Part shown: one piece after another, positions 10,559 to 20,765 of the stretch
Layout: every line of letters starts with the position of its first letter
Numbering within the stretch: the first letter of the stretch is position 1
Origin: Mermis nigrescens
Taxonomy: Eukaryota > Nematoda > Enoplea > Mermithida > Mermithidae
Reading direction: 5' to 3'
NCBI GenBank assembly: GCA_036768485.1
Contig: JAVLUZ010000142.1
Location: 9,483,607 to 9,547,606, forward strand
DNA length: 64,000 nt
The notes under the pieces: generated by a model
Told to the model about the DNA's origin: nothing
Seen by the model: the letters and a program-made list of their open reading frames with translations, nothing else
Databases searched by the model: none
Made by a program: the position numbers and the translations under genes

Positions 10559-10903
10559 TATGATAAGGAGAAAATAGAAGAAATCAGGGAAATCCAAAAG
10601 CGTCTTTTTCTGGATGAGGAGAAGAAGCCCTATGGCCGGTCCATCAAATCGGCCATAGAGCTATGTGGGAGGAACTTGGATCGGCCCATGTACTCCCAAA
10701 TGATCCAGCTTTGCTATTTTTGTCAGAAAAATAGTTCTGAAAGGGACTTTTTCGAAACAAATTCTGGTAGGTGGTACTTGAATATCCAAATGTGCCCTAG
10801 GTGCAGCAAGTTTAATAGAGCCATGCAGGAAGCAGGCAAAAGAGTGCTGAAGCGCTATTCTGATCAGCAGGCTGAGGAGGAAAAGGCCAAAACAGCCTAC
10901 TAA
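10559..10903 (+). CDS. Polinton accessory protein with two CxxC pairs
   Basis: The frame is open from the acceptor CTCTTTTTAG (AG at 10557-10558) to the TAA at 10901-10903; a methionine occurs only at about codon 42, so an upstream exon is likely, perhaps near 10235-10261 where GAAGAAGAAAG precedes GTAAGA. The product is charged and helical at the N terminus, then has CYFC and CPRC pairs 30 residues apart, which could bind one zinc ion, and a basic/acidic C terminus. It sits just before the integrase, in a position where Polintons carry variable small genes. I do not recognise the family. Confidence 0.55.
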   Translation, partial: YDKEKIEEIREIQKRLFLDEEKKPYGRSIKSAIELCGRNLDRPMYSQMIQLCYFCQKNSSERDFFETNSGRWYLNIQMCPRCSKFNRAMQEAGKRVLKRYSDQQAEEEKAKTAY

Positions 10904-10906
10904 GTC

Positions 10907-10914
10907 TATAAATA
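10907..10914 (+). promoter_or_regulatory. TATAAATA box
   Basis: Lies a few bases after the stop of the preceding gene and about 46 bp before the ATG at 10960, a plausible core promoter for the next gene. Confidence 0.4.
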
Positions 10915-10959
10915 AGGGTGCGCATTAGGTATATTATAAACAGCTTATTAAAAGAAAGC

Positions 10960-11286
10960 ATGTCTTCACCCGGTGAACTAGCGTACCACCATTTTGTCCA
11001 AAAGCTTATTGAAAAAGTTAACAATTGCTACTTGAGCGTCAGGAATGTCCAAAGCATAGGCTCCTGTTTCTGGGGATACATGAGCAATGCATTCAAGCAG
11101 GAACAGCGCAAAATTGATAAATGCGAAGCATTTTGGATTTTTGCATTGAGACTGAAAGCAGCCATTTTAAACAAAGATGTTGATTCTTTGTGCGGCTTGT
11201 ATGCGGCTTTTGATCAAAATGGAAAGAACATGTGGGAAAACATGTATGATAACTGTATTTTGCAACAAGTAGATTGTTTGTTGTAA
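10960..11286 (+). CDS. Polinton hypothetical protein, 108 aa
   Basis: The ATG at 10960 is preferred because a TATA motif and A-rich leader precede it and the frame reads without interruption to TAA at 11284-11286. The product begins MSSPGELAYHHFVQKLIEKV, is mostly helical by composition and has scattered cysteines (6 in the C-terminal 75 residues), with no motif I recognise. It lies between the CxxC protein and the integrase on the same strand, with 130 bp to the integrase start. Its intact frame among broken neighbours is notable. Confidence 0.55.
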   Translation: MSSPGELAYHHFVQKLIEKVNNCYLSVRNVQSIGSCFWGYMSNAFKQEQRKIDKCEAFWIFALRLKAAILNKDVDSLCGLYAAFDQNGKNMWENMYDNCILQQVDCLL

Positions 11287-11419
11287 AGTAGTAAAAAATT
11301 GTGCGCCACCTAGGCGCAGGCTCCCATTGCTCTTAACCTCCATGTGGTGGGAGCCGGAAACAATCTGTTTGATTGGCCAATAAGAGCATAAATATTAAAA
11401 AACTAAACAAATGTAAAAA

Positions 11420-12423
11420 ATGTATAAATTGTTGACAAAATTATATTATGACCCTCAAACTGGACATACGGGGGCAAATCAACTTTTTGCTTGAGTGAAA
11501 AAGGAGCCCCCAGCTACAAAATTGGAAAAGGTAAAAGCATGGCTGGAAAAGCAACCCACTTATACACTACACAAACCTGCAAAGAAACATTATTCGCGTA
11601 ACAAGGTAATAGTTAGTGGGGTTGATGAGCAGTGGCAAGCGGATTTGGTTGATCTGCAATTGTTAGTCGATCACAATCATAATTTTAAGCACCTACTCAA
11701 TTGTATTGATATTTTCTCAAAGTACGCATGGTCAGTGTCACTTAAATCAAAAACTGGTAAAGAAATTATCACATCTTTTCAGAAAATTTTCAAATTGTCG
11801 GGCTGTAGACCATATAAACTGCAAACGGATCAGGGAACTGAGTTTATGAACAAGGAATTTCAGCAATTTTTGAAATCTCAATTTATTGACTTTTTCACGA
11901 CAAAAAGCGAAATGAAAGCTAGTATTGTTGAGCGGTTTAATCGTACGCTTAAAGAACGCATGTGGCGATATTTCACTAAAAAGAATACATTTAAATATAT
12001 TGACATTTTGCCCGATTTGCTTGAAAATTATAATAATTCTTTTCATAGGACCATTGGTACATCCCCCGCTAACGTTACCTATAAAAACAAAAGAGAAATT
12101 TTGAACAAAGCATTCAGGATTGATAAACTGAACATTGTTTTTAAATTTGATATTGGTGATAAAGTTTGTATAAGTAAAGTGAAATGCACATTCGAAAAGG
12201 ATTCTGGCCCAACTGGACCAAAGAATATTTCATTGTTAAGGAGAGGTTTGCTCACACGCCACCCGTTTATATTTTAGAAGATCAAAAGGGGGAAACATTA
12301 GAGGGTGTTTTCTACAAAACCGAGTTGCAGAAAGTAATTTTAAAATTAGATGATTCATTTGTGATTAAAAAAATTATAAAAATTTGTAGAAAAGGCAAAA
12401 AAACTGATTATTTGGTGAGCTGA
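11420..12423 (+). pseudogene. INT: Polinton retroviral-type integrase, broken
   Basis: This is the DDE integrase that inserts Polintons into the host genome. From an ATG at 11420 the frame reads YYDPQTGHTGANQLFA and then meets TGA (11492-11494). It then continues through the catalytic core: first Asp in QADLVDLQ, second Asp in LQTDQGTEFM, Glu in SIVERFNRTLKERMW. A frame change of one base lies in an A-run near 12197-12200; the C-terminal chromodomain-like part (GFWPNWTKEYFIVKERF to the end at 12423) is in the next frame. All three catalytic residues remain. The stop and the shift make this copy inactive unless they are sequencing errors. The frame-shifted reading would otherwise run out at 12277. 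Confidence 0.88.
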
Positions 12424-12479
12424 GAGGCTACCCGCCTAAATTTGACTCGTGGGTTTCTGATATTGAAAAGCTATAGATA

Positions 12480-14860
12480 CCATTTAAATAATTTTTTTAA
12501 ATAAATTTGTAGTATAGACTACATATTAACAACAAATGAATAGTGCAAACTTTGCACAACTACTAGGTGTAGAGAATACTAACAGTTTACGGCTTATTAA
12601 TGTACATGATTACAATAAAGCTGTATATCTTTGTCGACTTCTGTGCACAGTAGTGTGATTGCTGGTTCATTTTAAACCACTTTTGCAGGCAATTTACATC
12701 AATTAAACGATAGCTCTCCATGTGCAAGATTTTGTGAAACATATTATAAACACGGCTAAGAAAGATTTAACTTTAATGCAACCCATTTAAGACAAAATTA
12801 CATCTCTTCAATGATCTAAGGACACTTGAACATAATTTTTAAATCACTTTAGATTACTTTTGAGGGTAAACAAACTCACTTAATTGATGTCTCACATATG
12901 AATCCTTGAAAATTTCTTGACTTCAGTTACAAAGTCTCTGCAAGTCTATCGAATTAGGGTTAACACGTAACGTAAACTTTACACAAACACATAGCGTAAA
13001 GAATATTTTAGTCGGATTCGTAATTTTGATATTGCTCCGATATTTCTTTCAACATTTATGGAAAAATGAGTCTCCATAATGTTTTAAAGACAATAAACAT
13101 TAGGTTTAAACCACTTTGCAATACTGCTGAGTGTAAGCAAGCGCGCCCAATTGACTTATATATTTCATTCCCTGTAAATTTTTATATCTCAGGAAAAAAT
13201 TTCGATTTTTGCAATGCTCTAGAACAAAGGCTAACATGCAGTGTAAAAAATTACTCGGATATTATGATCAACATTCATGAAAAAATTATGTCCCTACAAT
13301 GGTCTGAGGACATATAAACAATGAATGTAAACTACTTTACATCACTGTTGGATGTAAACAAACGCGCCTACGTGACGTCTCACATTTGATCCTTTGAAAA
13401 CTTCTAGGCTCCAAGAAAAAATTAGGTTTCAGGAATGCTCAAAAACGAAGATAAATATATATGTAGTGTAAACTTCATGTAAACACCTAGTGTAAAGAAG
13501 TTTTTAGTCAGATTCGTAATTTTGATATTGTTCCGATATTACGATTAATATTTATGAAAAAATTAAGTCTACATAATGTTCTATGGGCAAACTAACAATT
13601 GGTGTAAACTACTTTACAACACCGTAGAGTGTAAACATATGCGCCAGACTGGCATATCAAATTTGATTCCTGGTCCATTTCTAGACTTGATAAACGTGTC
13701 CCTGACTCGTAACCGGAGAAGCAGGCAGAAAAAACAAGACAGAAACGCATTTAAAACTCCAAATTTTTGACTTTACACTCGCTAAATATTAATGTATAGA
13801 CAATTTGCTTTGACATGCACCCGATATAAAGCACTTTATTTTTATTCTATTAGACTTATCCCGACTTCTGGACGGAGAAAGTGGCGAACAAAAAACGCAA
13901 CAAAAACGTATTTTCCATCATTTAGAACACTGTAAACTTTAAAATTCCGTACCGAACTCCCCATTGAGTTTAAAGAAATTCGGTTTGGTACAATTTGTAG
14001 CTTTTAAATCGTAGTACATTCCTGTGTGCCAAAATTCTGTTGCAAAAATTATTTGGCATGATTTATCAATCAAACTTCGGAAAAAACGTGTTTTTTAGCC
14101 CATTTTTTACCTCTGATTTCGAACTTTACACCCCCATAAATAACTCAATATTGCGTTTTTTTAAATGCGGTTTGCTGCGATGTTTAGCCCCTGTGAGGCA
14201 CTTTATTAATGCTGTCTTCGATTTGCACTGACTCATAAGCGGAAAAATTTGGCAGAGAAATCTTAGTTAAAATCCGTTTTTTTACACCATCCACTAGAGT
14301 GTAAACTTTAAACCCCAGGATCTAACTCACCATAGAGCATAGAAGACTTTGCTTATATGCAGAATGTAGCCCTTGATCCGCTCTACATTTCTGTCAGAAA
14401 ACATTTTAAAAACCTCATAACCGGAGTTAGTATCGGACATAGGAAGGTTGAAAACTCGACCAAAAAGTGCTTTTTCACCCCCAGATTTTCGCACTCTTTA
14501 CACTGCCGTTCGATAAATATTGCGAATTTCAAAAAACAAAAAAAGTGTCATCTGTAGAATTTATCCCTCTATTATCCTATTCTGTTCAATCCTTCGAGTC
14601 ATCAATACTCAGTTGTCCACATGCCGCAGTAAAAAGGTCCCAAAATTTGTCCTATGTTATAACGTTACACAAAAACTTTACACCTTCTTTACACAGTCAA
14701 TTTTGAGTTTCAAGAAAAACAAAAAAACACGGGCAGCGAATTTTTTTATTATCTTTCTTTTAAAAAAAACCGCACCTTCCAGAAGTGTCCCGTTATAGCT
14801 GTAGGGGGTGCCCAGGTGTTGGGGGTACCCAAGTATATTATAGGTACGCGCTAACGCGCT
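12480..14860. repeat. Non-coding Polinton segment with GTGTAAA/TTTACAC repeats
   Basis: About 2.4 kb without a convincing gene. Diverged tandem units recur with spacings of about 220-280 bp; related cores start near 12838, 13106, 13325 and 13601 (for example GTGTAAACTACTTTACA..GAGTGTAAAC). A second shared block, TTTAGTC.GATTCGTAATTTT, occurs at about 13007 and 13501. Further GTGTAAA or TTTACAC words occur near 13926, 14281, 14305, 14675 and 14690. The words are self-complementary in pairs, like binding-site clusters. Confidence 0.6.
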
Positions 14861-14864
14861 ACCT

Positions 14865-16159
14865 ATGATTCAAAATATGGTAAAAAGACATAGAATTGTA
14901 ACAAATACTGTAGGTACTGAGCAGGGGGACAGCACAATTGAGCAATCGTCTGTAATGGGTGAAAGCGAGATTGAATATCATCCTATGGGTCCTCTAATTC
15001 AGGGGGATCCCATACAGTTTGATGTTCCTGAAACTTTTACTCAAATGACCGACCCCAATTTTCTTTTCAAAGTCAGTGCAAAATTGGGATGAAGCACAGC
15101 TAAAGGCTGATGCTAGATGCGCCCCGTGAATTTAATGTTACATGCAATTTTCAGAGATATCGTACTGAAGGCAAATGGTGTTATTGTAAGTCAAGCCACA
15201 AACACGTATCCGTACAGGGCATATATAGAAACCAATTTCACATACTCATCTGCAGCAAAAAAATGAGCTATAGGGATCCCTCAAATGTTTTTCAAGGACT
15301 TGGCTGGTAAATTTGAAGCAACTGCAGCTAATTCCAACCCCGCATTTGATAAATGCGCAGAAAAATTTGCAAAAAGTCAAGTGTTGAAATGGCAGGGCGC
15401 ATCCATTGCGATTTTCTCCTACAAACAAAACTCATTGTTCCAGGAGTGAAATTTTCTTTGACTTTAGCGCCCTCGCCTATAGTTTTTCATGTTTTATTGG
15501 GAACTGCAAATGCTGCGGAAAAACTTGTTATTACCAAAATTGTTTTAAAAATAAGGCGCATAAATTTAACTAATAGCGGGATTCTGAGCATTGAACAAGC
15601 ACTGCAACACAAACCCATACAGTATAATATAAATCATGTTACAGTTCGAACTACTCAGTTAAGGCCAGGTCAAACTTTACTGGCTAATTTTGTGCTGCAT
15701 AACGGTCAGCTTCCTAGACTCGTAATAATATCACTAGTTGTGTCTAATGCGTTGTTAGGACATTATTTAAAAAACCCCTTTAATCTTACATTAAGAAAAT
15801 GCATTAGAGCCCAAGTTGAAGTAAATGGGCGCCTGTTCCCACCCATAGCCTACACACCTAGCGAATCATTAATGGACCCGTACATCAATTCTTTACGTAT
15901 CGTGCAAAAACTTTTTACAGATTCCAATATGGGTATCACACTGGATGATTTCTCAAGAGGGGGGCATCAGATTCTCCCGTTTGATTTGAATCCGGTAGAG
16001 GGAGGAATCCCAACCAGGTCAAATGGGGTGGTTACTTTTACAGGACAGTGGGATGTCAATTCGCTCGATGATAGTTACACGCTAATTTTCTATATGCTCT
16101 GGGATAATGTTATAAGTATTGATCAGAGGAGGAACATTATTCTCAATTTTATACCGTAA
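14865..16159 (+). pseudogene. MCP: Polinton major capsid protein, broken by frameshifts
   Basis: The double-jelly-roll capsid protein, of the group often labelled F54H12.2-like. In order: EIEYHPMGPLIQGDPIQFDVP near the N terminus (frame of 14865), then NTYPYRAYIETNF and downstream residues in a second frame (about 15170-15400, with a TGA near 15264), then MAGRIHCDFLLQ to the C-terminal DLNPVEGG and DNVISIDQRRN motifs in a third frame (15353-16159). The total of about 430 codons matches the family. The NTYPYRAYIE hallmark and the C-terminal acidic/basic motif are well kept, so decay is recent. At least three lesions prevent a full product. Confidence 0.82.
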
Positions 16160-16163
16160 AACA

Positions 16164-16992
16164 TGTATGCTAATCAGATTAGCATTATTTTAAAGCTAGA
16201 TCGCGTATGCAGCAAATATTTTGGGGGTGTGCACCATACGTGGGCAGCAAGAAAATTCTGTGGGGGGGGGGGGGGTGCAAGATTTTTTTGAAGGTCGAAA
16301 AATGGCCTTAAAAATGGTGGTATGGCAATAAAAACACTATTTTTCGACGTTTCTCATCAAGCACTATCCATTGGCATCAAAAAATTGCGAAAAAAACGAA
16401 AAAAATTTTCAAAAATTGAATTCTGGGAGGGGGTATTTTGATTTCTGAGGGGGGTATTTTGGTTTCTGGGGAAGTGCATACCCCCCCCCCAAACCCCCCC
16501 CCCCCACGCCCAGGTGTGGTGTGCACTCTTGTGATCGCGTTTTAGACATAAAAATACCCAAAAATCAAATATTTTTTCATTATAGTAAACACGGCCCCAT
16601 CTTCGCATCAAACAGGTCTGCATTGGATTCTGCTTTTTCGACATAAAAAATGTTTGCATTTCGACAGTTTAGCACAGATTCCAGCAACTTACGGAAAATG
16701 CGTAGAAGATGCAATACGTTATTTCTTTTCCGATTCCTCTTTTCTTGTTGTTTCGGATAAAGTGTTACAGTCCAATACATCAAACGTCTGCCGCTTATAC
16801 TGCGTTTATTTCGCCATGGAGCTGTGCCGGCAAAAATCTATAAATAGTATATTACGCAAATTTTCAAATAATAAGTCAGACAATGATCATCAAATTTGCT
16901 ATTGGTTTCAAAAAGAATTCAGGTCATTAGAACTTCCAAGTTATTGTACAAACAATCAGCACTCTTTGTGTATGCAGCAATGGAGCAGGTAG
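16164..16992 (+). pseudogene. PRO: Polinton adenain-like cysteine protease, interrupted by a MITE
   Basis: The capsid-maturation protease of the adenovirus-protease (C5/Ulp1-like) group. A probable start ATG lies at 16164. After 71 bp the gene is split by a 284-bp miniature element (16235-16518). Beyond it the frame carries IVNTAPSSHQTGLHWILLF, with the catalytic His in HW, the following acidic residue in HFDSLAQIP, and the nucleophile region SNTSNVCRLYCVYFA, where the usual C-G is C-R. Two stop codons occur just after the insertion (about 16537-16548). The Gly-to-Arg change beside the cysteine is unusual. The end overlaps the start of the ATPase by 13 bp. Confidence 0.75.
16235..16518. mobile_element. 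hAT-like miniature element inside the protease gene, 284 bp
   Basis: Perfect 8-bp target duplications GTGTGCAC at 16227-16234 and 16519-16526. Ends CATACGTGGGC and GCCCAGGTGTG are inverted repeats with two mismatches. Interior has G14, C10 and C13 runs and a GAAAAAAACGAAAAAAATTT stretch. Removing one duplication plus the element rejoins protease sequence, so the insertion is secondary. Confidence 0.85.
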
Positions 16993-17636
16993 ATGGGAGC
17001 ATTAATTATCTTTGAGCGCCTGCTAATTTTGTAATTTCGGGGGCTACGGGAAGTGGGAAAACATATTTTCTCCTAAAATTATTAACAGAATGGCCTTTCA
17101 AACCGGAAAAGAATAAAATGATATATTTTTACAACGTATGGCAGCCGCTTTTCGAAAAATTTCTCGAAAAATTCCCTTACATGAAATTTGTGCAAGGCTT
17201 ATCCTTAGATGAAATAGAAAACGATTGGTCCGCTGAGTCAGGCACCGTTAATGTATGTATATGCGATGACCTAGCTGACCTTGCCGTAAAAAGCGATGCA
17301 TTCGCTAGACTTTTTACCGTTTTTGGACACCACAAATGTATTTTGAATTTTTTCATCTCCCAAAATCCGTTTTTTAGAGGCCCCCTTTCTACAACTATTA
17401 ACCGCAATACTCACTATTTTATTTTAACAAAAACCCCTCATCTGAATGTGCTAGATACGTTGAACACGCAGCTGTACGGCAGTGGAGGTCCCCTGAAGCA
17501 AGCCTACTTGAAAACAATGCACGAAAATCCCCATGCTTATCTTTTGATTGATGTATTCTCAGATTCCATTAAAAACAGATTGCGTTTGAACATTTTTGCT
17601 GATGGTGGCCCCATGATAATTTGGAGACCTTTGTGA
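16980..17636 (+). pseudogene. ATP: Polinton FtsK/HerA-type packaging ATPase, one in-frame stop
   Basis: The genome-packaging ATPase. The frame starts at ATG 16980 (MEQVDGSINYL), meets TGA at 17013-17015, then reads APANFVISGATGSGKTYFLL with the Walker A motif GATGSGKT, Walker B VNVCICDDLADLA, and a later QNPFFRG..NRNTHYFIL stretch with the sensor/Arg region. The rest is intact to TGA 17634-17636. Total about 218 codons, the normal length for this family. It overlaps the protease end in another frame. The single stop lies before Walker A; internal starts (for example ATG 17118) would omit Walker A. Confidence 0.88.
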
Positions 17637-17643
17637 TGAAAAC

Positions 17644-17651
17644 TATAAATA
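17644..17651 (+). promoter_or_regulatory. TATAAATA box after the ATPase
   Basis: Begins 8 bp after the ATPase stop, 180 bp before the next open frame. It fits the pattern of TATA octamers between Polinton genes. Confidence 0.35.
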
Positions 17652-17824
17652 CCAAGAAAAATATAGCTTTAGAAAACATCTGATTTTATGCCTAAATATG
17701 CAAACTAGGGCTCTTAAAGAGATTGAATCGAGTGAACCTTATTTTTGTTTACTAGGTACCAAAAATATAAAAACAAATCTGCAACTTTTACTCAAAACAG
17801 GCACTCCCTGAATTTTTCTCAGTT

Positions 17825-18025
17825 TTGACCCAATCTGCGCGTCATCTTCTCAATGGTACGTTTTGCTCCGAACGTCCAGATTACTGTAAGAAATTTGATC
17901 ATAGTCTTTACCTGATTGCAGTACCGTCTACGAGCAAAAAAGATAAACAAAAAGTATTAATAGCGGAACCCCCAGAATTTGTTTTTGAACTTTTGTCTGC
18001 CTTGAAAAAAGCATTGTCAAAATGA
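17825..18025 (+). CDS. Polinton small protein, partial or non-ATG start
   Basis: An open frame of 66 codons without an ATG near its start; the stop overlaps the ATG of the next gene (AAATGAAT, 18021-18028). It contains FCSERPDYCKKFDHSLYLIA and a helical C terminus. The tight ATGA overlap suggests real coupling. In the right Polinton copy the equivalent gene is cut by the LTR element after the part matching 17920-18025. Function unknown. Confidence 0.4.
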   Translation: MTQSARHLLNGTFCSERPDYCKKFDHSLYLIAVPSTSKKDKQKVLIAEPPEFVFELLSALKKALSK

Positions 18026-18622
18026 ATAACAGTGTTCGTAAAATGTATGTCATCCCGAGCAATTTTTTTGACTCGCTCATGAAAAAATCTAAAATTACGG
18101 AAGATCCTGTAATTAGTGCTCAGGTACAAATTGAATCGGATAAAGAAAGATTATTGAAAAGTAAAAAAGGAAATTCAGAACAAAAAGTGCGTAAATATAT
18201 TAATGCAGCGCATAAACAAAGCGTCTTAGAAGAGCAGCAAAAAAGGGCTTTAAGTACTCCTAATTACTGTAAATATTGTTCCCGAGGTAGCAAAACCGGC
18301 TAGTGTGGTACAACAGCCTGAGGAGTTTAAACAAGAACCCGTACAAGAAGCAGTAGTTACAAGAGCAAGGTCAAAAAAGTTGTCTTTGAAAACTGAAGAA
18401 ACCGAAATTCCTCACACAAGTGCTTTACAAAAAATAAAAGACACTATAACTCCAAAAAAGCGTTGTAGGCCTAGTAAAAGCAGTGCGGCACCTGAGGATA
18501 CGCTAGGGATGGGTGAACCCCAAAAACTTTTCAACAATGAAGTGTTTTATATGTATGAACCAACAGGTAAATCAAAAAAGCAATTAATTAGCATAATTTC
18601 ACAGTCAAAACACAATGCTTAG
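18022..18622 (+). pseudogene. Polinton accessory protein with basic coiled N-half, frameshifted
   Basis: The first frame (18022-18303) begins MNNSVRKMYVIPSNFFDSLM and runs through a long charged helix (KKSKITEDP.. to EQQKRALS). A second frame (18305-18622) continues with a Glu/Lys/Ser-rich tail containing PEEFKQEPVQEAVVTRARSK and ends at TAG 18620-18622. The tail frame is open from about 18267, so one frame change near there joins the halves. Its position between ATPase and polymerase and its basic, helical make-up resemble uncharacterised Polinton proteins; a DNA- or virion-associated role is only a guess. The right copy (50485-51113) keeps the same two pieces. Confidence 0.5.
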
Positions 18623-18719
18623 TGCTAAATAACGCATTTTTTACATGGTATATCCTTTGTACATGTGTATAAATGCAAAACACTTATTTTTTTGGCATAA
18701 TTAGGGGTTTATGCAATGT

Positions 18720-18985
18720 TATAGCTCATTACGTCATGCACGTGCTGGTAACACGTGGCGATGAGTCATACTCATCTGAACACTTGAATAAATCACCCTC
18801 TCTGTTAAGCGCGTATGCTTATTACGTCATACCACGTGGCAACTTGTCCGATCTTGCACACAATTGCGTCATATTTCATAACATACTGAAGTTCACCCTG
18901 GGGGTTATAACACCAGGGGTTATTACCACCAGAGTGAACATATAAATAGGGAGGGAGATAAAGCGTTCGTCATTCGTGGTCTGAT
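18720..18985 (+). promoter_or_regulatory. Polymerase promoter region
   Basis: Upstream of the polymerase gene are ACGTCAT and CACGTG words in two clusters (18729-18764 and 18823-18842). An inverted repeat spans 18891-18939, with GTTCACcCTGG at one end and CCAGaGTGAAC at the other. A TATA box TATAAATAGGG follows at 18941-18951. The arrangement is conserved in the right copy. Together they look like a host-type RNA polymerase II promoter with paired factor sites. Confidence 0.5.
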
Positions 18986-19874
18986 TAATGAAAATTTCAG
19001 CAACTTTTGCAAAATGGCATCACACTTTGAATTCCCCATTAACTGAGATTCGATCGGAAAAATAATCGAATCAAATGTATGGGTTGGCAACTCACACTTA
19101 ATCGGAAAGCTATGGAAAATAATTACCAACCACAAATGGGCAAATTTAATTACCAAGCAATTTTGGGCTTCTTCAATGGAGGATTACAGCTCCTCACAGC
19201 AATTACTGTTTCCCAAAATTTCCTGCAAAAATTTGCAGCTTTTGGTCCAAAGCAAATTATGGAAAACCAATTCAAAAATTTTATGGTTCATTTTCGAAAA
19301 TTATGCTAATTTGAATTTATCAACTCGAGAACGAGCAAATTTTGGAACCCCTGAATTTTGGGATACGTTATTCTACAGCAAAATTGGGCAGCAATTCGGA
19401 GGAGGATTGGGTCCGATTGAAAATTATTTTACTATTGGAGAACAATCACGTGTAAAAGTCAAAAGATTCAATGTGGAAGCTGCATCATATAGCATTCAGT
19501 TCAGAAATATCAATAAAATCAGCGCAAATTTATTTCCTGCAATCTTGGATGTGATCGTCAAACGAGTCTTGTCCGGGCACAACCGCCGCAATTGAGTGGG
19601 CATCAAACTGAGTCATCCAAGCCTCGACTCTCGCGTCTTGCTAGCTTTTGCCCTGCTTGAATCCATGAATGCGGATTGCATCCTGAACGTCATTGAGCGA
19701 ATCCAGCTATCTAAAAAGGAATTTGACCTCAATCAGCAAATGACCATGAAAATGGTCATCGTTGATTCGCCTAAAGGAGGCAAGGGTCAAAACGAAGCTT
19801 CACAATCGCAAAACGTAAACTGGCAGGAATGGTTCAATAAACACACGGGCTTGCACGGAGGTTGCTTCATACAG

Positions 19875-20765
19875 GTCAGAAAATTTGAATTTTAGCTTAA
19901 CTTAGCTTAAACTTTTTATAAAAACACGTCTCAGAAAATTATTATGTAAAAAATTAGTAAAATGGTCAATTTTTGCGTAACTCAACTTACTTTTCTGCAT
20001 GAAAAATTCCCACGGGGGAAATTTCCACACCGTGTTTACATAGCATAAGAATTCTAAAGCGCCCTAAGCTAGATAAATTATGTTTGAATAAAAAGGAAAA
20101 ACATAAATTCACAAATGCGGAACAAAACAGTCATCATTGGCAGAAATTAATACGTATATGATAAAAACGATTTTGAAAAATGTGAGAAAAAATCAAATAA
20201 AAACCTAATTTTTTAATGATAAATTATATTGAAAAAAAACGCGAAAAACGCAATTATCGTCTCAAATGCGCAAGAAAAAATTGTAATCTTTTGTTATATA
20301 TCTAAACTTATTGGAAGAAAAAACATAATAACCTTTATGTTCATTTTTAATGATAAATACTTCATAATTGAAAAAAATTCCAAACGCTTTTTTGAATAAA
20401 CACCAAATATTGGTTTTTACTTGAAATGTAAAAAAGGACTTCAAACGAGATTGACAAGAAATCTACATATAACAAACACACACACACACATTTGAAAAAA
20501 ACGCGTTTTTTTTGTATTAAATGTGCTATAAACGGTTAAAAACGTAATTTATTGTGCTAACAAAACGCTATTCTAATTATTTTTACTAGTTTTAATTGCC
20601 TAATATTGTCAGTTTCTTATGCTTAAAAATTTCCCAGGGGGGAAATTTCCACTGAATAAAATAATACTCTGCGGTTTTCTCACTCTAAGTGATGAAAAAT
20701 AAGAAAATTACATGAGAAATAGTTAGTGTTTCAAAAATTCTTAAATTTTGTTTTTCAAAATTTAG
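19875..20765 (+). other. First intron of PolB
   Basis: GTCAGA donor, TTTAG acceptor. AT-rich, with an interrupted (CA)n run near 20473-20490 and two copies of a TTTCCC..GGGGGAAATTTCC dyad (about 20007-20030 and 20628-20652) that also occurs near 10075-10092. No gene inside. Confidence 0.6.

Noticed and set aside
16357..16659. Minus-strand frame across the G/C runs near the protease
   Set aside because: It is produced by homopolymers of the miniature element and has no protein-like composition.
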